NCBI GenBank assembly: GCA_965277445.1
Contig: CBDICY010000001.1
Span: forward strand, 186,001-250,000
Length of the DNA: 64,000 nt
Direction: 5' to 3'
Source: JAFMDF01 sp965277445
GTDB lineage: Bacteria; Bacteroidota; Bacteroidia; Chitinophagales; Saprospiraceae
This document shows positions 63,289 through 64,000 of the stretch, piece after piece. Positions within the stretch are counted from its first letter, which is position 1. Each line of letters begins with the position of its first letter. A program made the translations under genes and the position numbers. The notes beneath the pieces were generated by a model. The model made no database searches. It was not told the DNA's origin and saw nothing but the letters and a program-made list of their open reading frames with translations.

Positions 63289-64000
63289 TTATAGCCGAAC
63301 CAGTTTAATCACCTCACTACTTCCTTCCGCAGCAATAATCTGCCCAAAATATAAGCCCTTTGCTAATGATTTATCTAAGGTAAGCATTCCATTAGCAGCA
63401 GATACAGGATATTGTTGAATCAATTTACCCGAAATATCGGTTAAGCGGAACTGCGTATTGTGTAGGGATTCTTCCAAATTATATTCAATAACCGTTTGAT
63501 CTGAAAAAGGATTGGGGCTAGCTTTAAAGGCTGTTAATAGATCCAAATCTTCCAAACTAGTGGTGGTATCTGTTGAATCTAACGGAGAAAGTGTTAAGGT
63601 TAATTCCGATAATTCCCCGTTGGAGAAGCGAACAGTTACTGTTTCTGAACGATAGCCTTCTTTGGTAAAAGTAATTTTAAGATTGCCCGTTTGAGTTGTA
63701 CCAATTTCATACTTACCGTCCAGTCCTGTTTGGTCTTCAAATACAACGACCCCTCTATTGACTCCTTCAATTTGCACATCGGATAGTTTTGCTCCTGTAA
63801 TGGAATCTGTCACTACACCTTCAAAAAAAGCGGCTTTTAAATAATTGGGTTTTAAGACAAAAAGCCCATTTTCAATATCCGTCACTAAAATAATATCGGA
63901 GTCAAAGAAAGGAAAAGCACCCCATGCCCCATATAAACTAGCGTTAGGGCCGTTGTAAGTGTCAAAAACGCCTACTTGTACGAGGTTATTCGGTCTACTA
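63289..64000 (-). CDS. T9SS-secreted choice-of-anchor-B-like protein (partial, 5' end beyond the window)
   Basis: The frame continues to the right edge without a stop, so about 237 C-terminal residues are visible. The first (FDTYNGPNASLYGAWGAFPF, DIILVTDIENGLFVLK) resembles the end of choice-of-anchor-B/LVIVD repeat proteins. Then comes a carboxypeptidase-regulatory-like domain (GVVTDSITGAKLSDVQIEG) and a T9SS type A sorting tail (SPNPFSDQTVIEYNL, ending EVIKLVRL). The GTG at 63885 is not the true start. It is exported by the type IX system and held at the surface. Confidence 0.82.
   Translation of the reverse strand, partial: SRPNNLVQVGVFDTYNGPNASLYGAWGAFPFFDSDIILVTDIENGLFVLKPNYLKAAFFEGVVTDSITGAKLSDVQIEGVNRGVVVFEDQTGLDGKYEIGTTQTGNLKITFTKEGYRSETVTVRFSNGELSELTLTLSPLDSTDTTTSLEDLDLLTAFKASPNPFSDQTVIEYNLEESLHNTQFRLTDISGKLIQQYPVSAANGMLTLDKSLAKGLYFGQIIAAEGSSEVIKLVRL

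Noticed and set aside
63137..63418. 93-codon plus-strand frame at the right edge
   Set aside because: It runs through the hexamer repeat and is antisense to the T9SS sorting domain at 63289-64000.

Overview
The window looks like chromosomal DNA of an AT-rich Bacteroidota, most likely a saprospirian or lewinellian type. The reasons are a 2124-residue secreted protein with a C-terminal type IX secretion (T9SS) sorting domain, a second T9SS-tailed gene at the right edge, many Cys-lipoproteins and families typical of this phylum (DUF5916, DUF6263, GH127, LytS/LytTR pairs), and promoter-like TTG-N18/20-TAnnTTTG motifs. I found no rRNA, tRNA or CRISPR array. Genus-level placement is inference.

Layout. 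1-13084 is a surface-polysaccharide locus, all on the minus strand: a WlbA/WbpB-type sugar 3-dehydrogenase, a PglK/MsbA-type ABC flippase, an AsnB-type amidotransferase, two tandem WbmG/WbmH-type epimerases, a methyltransferase, another epimerase, two related glycosyltransferases (one cut by the window edge) and a WecB/WbpI-type 2-epimerase. Together they suggest a glycan containing a diacetamido-uronic acid, possibly a uronamide. The nucleotide-sugar dehydrogenase, aminotransferase and acetyltransferase needed to complete that route are not here and may lie to the left.

13284-31711 is a mixed region: a DUF5916 outer-membrane protein, a small EamA transporter, a Dabb lipoprotein, ClpP, an ECF sigma factor with a tiny downstream ORF, a DPP-IV peptidase, MarR, a START protein, an unknown gene with a frameshifted second copy coupled to a free-Met-R-sulfoxide reductase, GH127, an outer-membrane barrel, an M16 peptidase and a protein resembling effector-associated domain EAD11 fused to a winged helix.

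31922-47371 holds a LytS/LytTR two-component pair, a DUF4932-like lipoprotein, the giant T9SS protein, a RAYT (HUH, IS200-like) transposase gene flanked on both sides by paired REP-like palindromes, a YbaK-type protein, a membrane zincin, PurC and a DUF6263 lipoprotein. Two MITE-like elements with perfect or near-perfect terminal inverted repeats lie at 33742-33975 and 47114-47327.

47372-64000 holds Lgt, a second ECF sigma factor with a small membrane partner, MATE and MacB-like permeases, a complete IS4-family element with a 9-bp target duplication (52075-53427), QueA, a DinB/PD-(D/E)XK-like pair, a DEAD-box helicase, LipB, a conserved unknown protein, an orphan HlyD adaptor, the speE-speD pair and the 3' end of a T9SS-tailed choice-of-anchor-B-like gene.

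Many gene junctions carry long imperfect hairpins made from short degenerate repeats (TTGAGATTGAAGTT-type hexamers and others). They form a recurrent class of intergenic element and probably serve as terminators between convergent genes.
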